Source: Haloactinospora alba (GTDB lineage Bacteria > Actinomycetota > Actinomycetes > Streptosporangiales > Streptosporangiaceae). Taken from it: a stretch of DNA of 64,000 nt. Position numbers and translations under genes: made by a program. This document shows positions 60,564 to 64,000 of the stretch, in pieces (position 1 is the stretch's first letter; every line of letters starts with the position of its first letter). The stretch is taken from assembly GCF_006717075.1 (NCBI RefSeq), contig NZ_VFQC01000001.1, positions 3,581,501-3,645,500 on the forward strand, in the 5' to 3' direction. A model generated the notes under the pieces. That model did not search any database, had not been told where the DNA came from, and worked only from the letters and a program-made list of their open reading frames with translations.

Positions 60564-62309
60564 TCAGCGGCTCGTGGGGACCCAGCCGTCGCCTACGAGG
60601 CGTCCGGGGTGGCGCTCGGCGTCGAGGAGTTCGCCGTTCCCGTCGGACACGTGGATCGTGTCCACGTGCACACCGCGCCCCACGTACGCCCCGTCGGGAG
60701 CGTAGCGCCACCGCAGCCGCAGTGGGGAAGCGTCCTCCACGCGGAACGAACCCTCGACCCGCCACCAGGCGCGGTGACCGGCGCCGGCGAGCGACTCCCG
60801 CGGCTGGTCCGGGGCTCCGTCGCCGGCCGCGGACAGGGACAGCGGCCGCCAGGTCCCACCACCGTCGGTACTGGCCTCCACCGACAGCGGATCCGTGCCG
60901 TCGCTGTCGTTCTGCGTGTCGACGAACGCGTCGAACGACACCTCCACCCTCCCCTCGGCGCGTCCGAGCTCCCTGGTGGACAGGACCGCCGCGCCGCGGG
61001 GTCCGGCGTACCACGAGTGGTGGCCGTTGCGCGGCGGCACCGCCAGCGACTCGGCCAAACCCTGGGCCAGCGCCACCCGGGCCGGGTTGTTCGACCCCCA
61101 CGAGCGCGACGGGTGGACCCGGTTCGTCAGCAGCACCGCGACCGACCGGGAGGCGGGGTCCAGCACCAGCGACGTCCCCGTGTAGCCGGTGTGCCCGGCG
61201 GTGCGCGGCGCGCTCAGCCCGCCCATGTACCAGCGCTGGTCGAGTTCGAACCCGAGGCCGTGCGCGTGTCCGGGGAAGTCCCGGTTGTAGTCCTCGAGCA
61301 TCGTCGCGACCGTGTCCGGCTCCAGGATGCGCCGCCCGTCGTAGGTCCCGCCGTTGAGCAGCGCCTGCCCGAGCACCGCGAGCTCGCGGGCCGTGCTGAA
61401 GACCCCCGCGTGGCCGGCGACCCCGCCCAGCGACCACGCGTTCTCGTCGTGCACCTCGCCCCGCACCATGCCCCGCGGCGGGTCCCGCTGGAACTCGGTC
61501 GCCGCGATCCGGTCCCACGTGTGCCTCGGCGGGGTGAAACCGGTGTCCTCCAACCCGAGTGGCTGGGTGATGCGTTCGGCCACGACCTCGTCGAGCGCCG
61601 AACCGGACACCCGCTCCACCAGCACACCCAGGGTGATCATGTTCGGGTCGGAGTAGGTGTAGGTCGTGCCCGGCGGGTTCTCCGGCTCCAGCCGCAGCAC
61701 CTCCGGGATCCGCTGCTCCGGCGGCAGGTCCCACAGTTTCACCTCGGCCGGCAGACCCGAGGTGTGGGTGAGTAGCTGCTCCACCGTGATCGTCCTCTTG
61801 CCGCCGGCGGCGAACTCCGGAACGTAGGCGGCCACGGGGGCGTCCAGCTCGATCTCGCCGTCCTCGACGAGCTGCAGCACGGCGATCGAGGTGAACAGTT
61901 TCGTGACCGAGGCGACGTCGAAGATGGTGTCCGGACCCGCCGGTTCCCGCTGGTGCGGGGGAAGTTCGGTTCCGGAACCGTCGGCGTAGCGCAGTTCGTG
62001 GCCGGTGGCCTCGTGGCTGACCACGACCCCGTCGTGGGCGAGCAGGCTCACCGCGCCCGCGTACATCGGGTGTTCGCGCCCAGCGGCCGGTTCGGTACCG
62101 GCGGTGGTGTCCTGCACGGCCGCCGCGATCGGCTCGGGGGCCAGACCCGCCTCGGTGGGGCCACCCGCGCGCAGCACCGTGTCCTGGGGAGCGAACCCGT
62201 CCTGGGGCCGGTCGAAACGTCCCCCGGTGCCGCTGGCGGAGGCGGCGGCCGGGCTGCCGGACACCGCCGCCGCGAGCAGCAGCGCACCAGCCACAACCGT
62301 CGTGCGCAT
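60564..62309 (-). CDS. Secreted serine hydrolase of the beta-lactamase family (class C/AmiE-like)
   Basis: This protein has 581 residues from ATG 62309 behind GGGAGG. It has a signal peptide (about residues 1-25, ending PAAASA). The catalytic S-x-x-K lies in FDVASVTKLFTSIAVLQL, the Tyr motif in YTYSDPN, and HTGYTGTSLVLDP provides the third box (H-T-G). A beta-sandwich-like C-terminal extension of about 150 residues follows. In Bacillus subtilis a relative (AmiE/YbbE) is encoded with nagZ and namZ and removes peptides from muropeptides; the same three types lie together here, so that role is likely. Confidence 0.85.
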   Translation of the reverse strand: MRTTVVAGALLLAAAVSGSPAAASASGTGGRFDRPQDGFAPQDTVLRAGGPTEAGLAPEPIAAAVQDTTAGTEPAAGREHPMYAGAVSLLAHDGVVVSHEATGHELRYADGSGTELPPHQREPAGPDTIFDVASVTKLFTSIAVLQLVEDGEIELDAPVAAYVPEFAAGGKRTITVEQLLTHTSGLPAEVKLWDLPPEQRIPEVLRLEPENPPGTTYTYSDPNMITLGVLVERVSGSALDEVVAERITQPLGLEDTGFTPPRHTWDRIAATEFQRDPPRGMVRGEVHDENAWSLGGVAGHAGVFSTARELAVLGQALLNGGTYDGRRILEPDTVATMLEDYNRDFPGHAHGLGFELDQRWYMGGLSAPRTAGHTGYTGTSLVLDPASRSVAVLLTNRVHPSRSWGSNNPARVALAQGLAESLAVPPRNGHHSWYAGPRGAAVLSTRELGRAEGRVEVSFDAFVDTQNDSDGTDPLSVEASTDGGGTWRPLSLSAAGDGAPDQPRESLAGAGHRAWWRVEGSFRVEDASPLRLRWRYAPDGAYVGRGVHVDTIHVSDGNGELLDAERHPGRLVGDGWVPTSR

Positions 62310-62352
62310 CGCGACCTCCCCGGGTGCTGTCGTGCCCCGCGCGGGGCGGCGT

Positions 62353-63633
62353 TCAGTTGTAGAGCAGGTACGGCCGCCGGTCCCGGCAGAACCGGGAGAC
62401 CTCGTCCTCCCAGGCACCGACCACCTCGCCGGTTCCCGCCCCAGCGTCGATCATGGTGCGCAACCGGTCGGATCCGGACAGCTTGTCGATCATCATGTCC
62501 TCCCGCCACCCGAACACCTCGGGGTACAGCCGGCGCGCCGTCACCAGCATCGTCACCGCCGTGGTGATCGGTTTCGCCGCTCCCCGGGACAGCAGCTGGA
62601 CGCCGCCGCACGTCTCACCGGCGTGTTTGGAGAACGTGGGCACGAAGTACGCCTCCCGCGCGCGCACGCCGGGAAGGTCGGCGGCGTTGATCTCCTCGGC
62701 CCACCGCCAGTCGATGTCGGGGGCGCCGATGATCTCGAACGGCCGCGTCGTTCCCCGCCCCTCCGACAGCAGCGTTCCCTCGAAGAGCGCGGTTCCCGGG
62801 TAGAGGGCGGCCGTGTCGGGGGTGGGCATGTTCGGGCTCGGCACCACCCACGGCAGCCCCGTCTCGTCGAACGTCCGCTCCCGGCGCCAGCCGCGCACCC
62901 CGACCACGTCGAGCTGTTCCAGCCGCTCCTCGTGCTCGGGTAGGTGCTCCGCGTCGAACATCAGTGCCAGCTCACCGGCGGTCATGCCGTGCTGTTGGAC
63001 GATGGGAAGCTTCCCGACCCCGGAGGCGAACTCCGGGTCCAGCAGCGGACCGTCGACCGTGTCACCGATGGGGTTGGGCCGGTCGAGTACCACCATGCCG
63101 AGCCCGGCCTTCGCGGCCGCGCGCATCGCGGTCCACATGGTCCAGATGTAGGTGTAGAACCGGGCGCCCACGTCGGCGATGTCGAACACCACCCGCTCCA
63201 CGTCCGCGTCGCGGAACATGGCGGCGAGTTCGTCCGCGTCCACCCCGTAGGCGTCGTACACCGGGATCCCCGTACGCGGGTCCGTGTAGTCGCCCTCCGA
63301 GCCGCCGGCCTGGGCCGTGCCCCGGAAACCGTGTTCGGGGCCGAACACCGCGGCGACGTCCACCGCGCCCGAGGCGTGCATGGCGTCGACGATGTGGTTC
63401 AGGGCGTGCTCGCCCTCCGAGATCACGCCCGTGGGGTTCGTGACGATCCCGAGCCGGTCCCCGGACAGTCGCTTCCAGTCCTCGGCGGCGAGCACGTCGG
63501 CGCCGCTGCGCGTCGACCTTCCGCCCTTGGCCGCGGCCGGGGCGGGGGCGAGGCCACCCGCGACTCCTACACCGGCCGCGGCAGCGGCGCTCGCGGCACC
63601 GCCCAGGAACATTCTGCGTCCCACTCCAGCCAT
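62353..63633 (-). CDS. namZ: Exo-N-acetylmuramidase NamZ-type protein (DUF1343)
   Basis: The 426-residue protein has a twin-arginine-like signal (GRRMFLGGAASAAAA) and is exported. The DUF1343 body is clear: RLGIVTNPTGVI, AVFGPEHGFRGTAQAG, TGIPVYDAYG, VFDIADVGARFYTYIWTM, VVLDRPNPIGD, SPNMPTPDTA, LFEGTLLSEGRGTTRPFE and a final PYLLYN. NamZ (YbbC) releases terminal MurNAc from glycan chains. It starts eight bases after the nagZ-type stop, so the genes are co-transcribed. Confidence 0.92.
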   Translation of the reverse strand: MAGVGRRMFLGGAASAAAAAGVGVAGGLAPAPAAAKGGRSTRSGADVLAAEDWKRLSGDRLGIVTNPTGVISEGEHALNHIVDAMHASGAVDVAAVFGPEHGFRGTAQAGGSEGDYTDPRTGIPVYDAYGVDADELAAMFRDADVERVVFDIADVGARFYTYIWTMWTAMRAAAKAGLGMVVLDRPNPIGDTVDGPLLDPEFASGVGKLPIVQQHGMTAGELALMFDAEHLPEHEERLEQLDVVGVRGWRRERTFDETGLPWVVPSPNMPTPDTAALYPGTALFEGTLLSEGRGTTRPFEIIGAPDIDWRWAEEINAADLPGVRAREAYFVPTFSKHAGETCGGVQLLSRGAAKPITTAVTMLVTARRLYPEVFGWREDMMIDKLSGSDRLRTMIDAGAGTGEVVGAWEDEVSRFCRDRRPYLLYN

Positions 63634-63640
63634 GGCCGCC

Positions 63641-64000
63641 TCACCAGCTCACACCGTGGCCGAACGGGTAGGCCACCTCATCGGGGTTCTGCGGGTCCGG
63701 CACCGGAACGGGGAGCTTCCCCCGCGGCGAGACCTCGCCGAGGAGCACCCTCGCCAGTGACTCCATCGACACCTTCTTGTCCGAGTAGGTGGCGACCCAG
63801 GTCTCCACCTCGGGAACGTGGGCGGCGTCGTAGGGGTCGCGCACCGGAACGGCGACCACCGGGGTGTCCGACTCGTTCAGCGCGCGGACGAGGTCGTTCT
63901 GGGCGGCGTTGCCGTCGGTCCACGCGGCGTTGGTCAGTACCACCGCGACATCGTGGTCCCCCGCCGCCGCGACCGCCCGGTCGATGCGCTCCTGGTCCGG
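63641..64000 (-). CDS. nagZ: Glycoside hydrolase family 3 protein, C-terminal part (NagZ-like; 5' end outside window)
   Basis: Only the last 119 residues are seen: a piece of the GH3 C-terminal domain (VAVVLTNAAWTDGNAAQNDL, VAVPVRDPYDAAHVPEV) and the typical close RGKLPVPVPDPQNPDEVAYP followed by GHGVSW. The catalytic N-terminal barrel lies outside the window, so beta-N-acetylglucosaminidase activity is inferred from the namZ and serine hydrolase genes that follow it. Confidence 0.8.
   Translation of the reverse strand, partial: PDQERIDRAVAAAGDHDVAVVLTNAAWTDGNAAQNDLVRALNESDTPVVAVPVRDPYDAAHVPEVETWVATYSDKKVSMESLARVLLGEVSPRGKLPVPVPDPQNPDEVAYPFGHGVSW

Noticed and set aside
1-64000. CRISPR arrays, complete insertion sequences, rRNA and complete tRNA genes
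   Set aside because: No regularly spaced short repeats, no full transposase with terminal repeats and no complete structural RNA gene could be found by eye.

Overview
This is a high-GC actinobacterial chromosome segment. The very high third-position GC, the mix of GTG, TTG and ATG starts, and the gene families suggest the Nocardiopsaceae or a close relative (inference; there is no rRNA or complete tRNA to settle it). It has two parts: an AT-richer, recombining accessory region (about 1-13,650), and ordinary metabolic and transport genes (about 13,650-64,000) interrupted by one AT-rich toxin-like operon (18,794-21,792).

Region 1 (1-12,660) is the 3' end of a large Rhs/YD-repeat gene followed by a train of displaced Rhs C-terminal cassettes. 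Each cassette is a fragment of the conserved Rhs core ending in a D-P-x-G-L motif, followed by a different tip of about 44-63 residues. All seven tips look alike in design: a transmembrane helical hairpin flanked by exactly two cysteines. Most are followed by a separate gene for a 58-67 residue protein with two membrane segments and a charged loop, the position of an immunity gene. A 1,656-bp block of this array occurs twice. Pieces of IS5-, IS630-, IS701- and possibly IS3-type transposase genes lie at the junctions. A Nudix hydrolase gene and a severed 3' half of a tRNA-Lys gene (13,599-13,642), resembling an att scar, close the region.

Region 2 (14,033-18,900) has a paired small multidrug resistance transporter and a MarR-type regulator, flanked by two paralogous membrane-anchored proteins. 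Region 3 (18,794-21,792) is a tightly packed three-gene operon of long alpha-helical proteins; the middle one carries a hydrophobic head segment. It looks like a tripartite alpha-pore-forming toxin of the HBL/NHE/ClyA superfamily.

Region 4 (22,380-31,710) is an L-arabinose locus: a LacI-type regulator with two TGTTAGCGCTAACA operators, araB-araD-araA, and a ChvE/GguAB-like sugar ABC importer. Region 5 (31,870-36,478) holds a BCCT transporter, an RCK-linked channel-like protein with an unusual pore loop, and a TetR-controlled nucleotide-sugar-epimerase-like gene. Region 6 (36,554-41,927) is a xylose locus: MFS symporter-xylA-xylB, divergent from a ROK-type xylR, with a perfect palindromic operator between them.

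Region 7 (42,213-47,972) holds htpG, a frameshifted HxlR regulator next to an SDR oxidoreductase, and a DHA2 efflux pump behind a textbook SoxR-type promoter. Region 8 (48,592-55,287) is an acetate module: SatP-type uptake, acetyl-CoA synthetase, a LytS/LytTR-type two-component system, and a two-subunit Na+/acetate-type symporter. Region 9 (55,336-64,000) holds an MFS exporter with a divergent LysR regulator, a PspC protein, an arsenic-type pair (flavin monooxygenase and a divergent ArsR-acetyltransferase fusion), and a nagZ-namZ-serine hydrolase cluster for turnover of cell-wall muropeptides.
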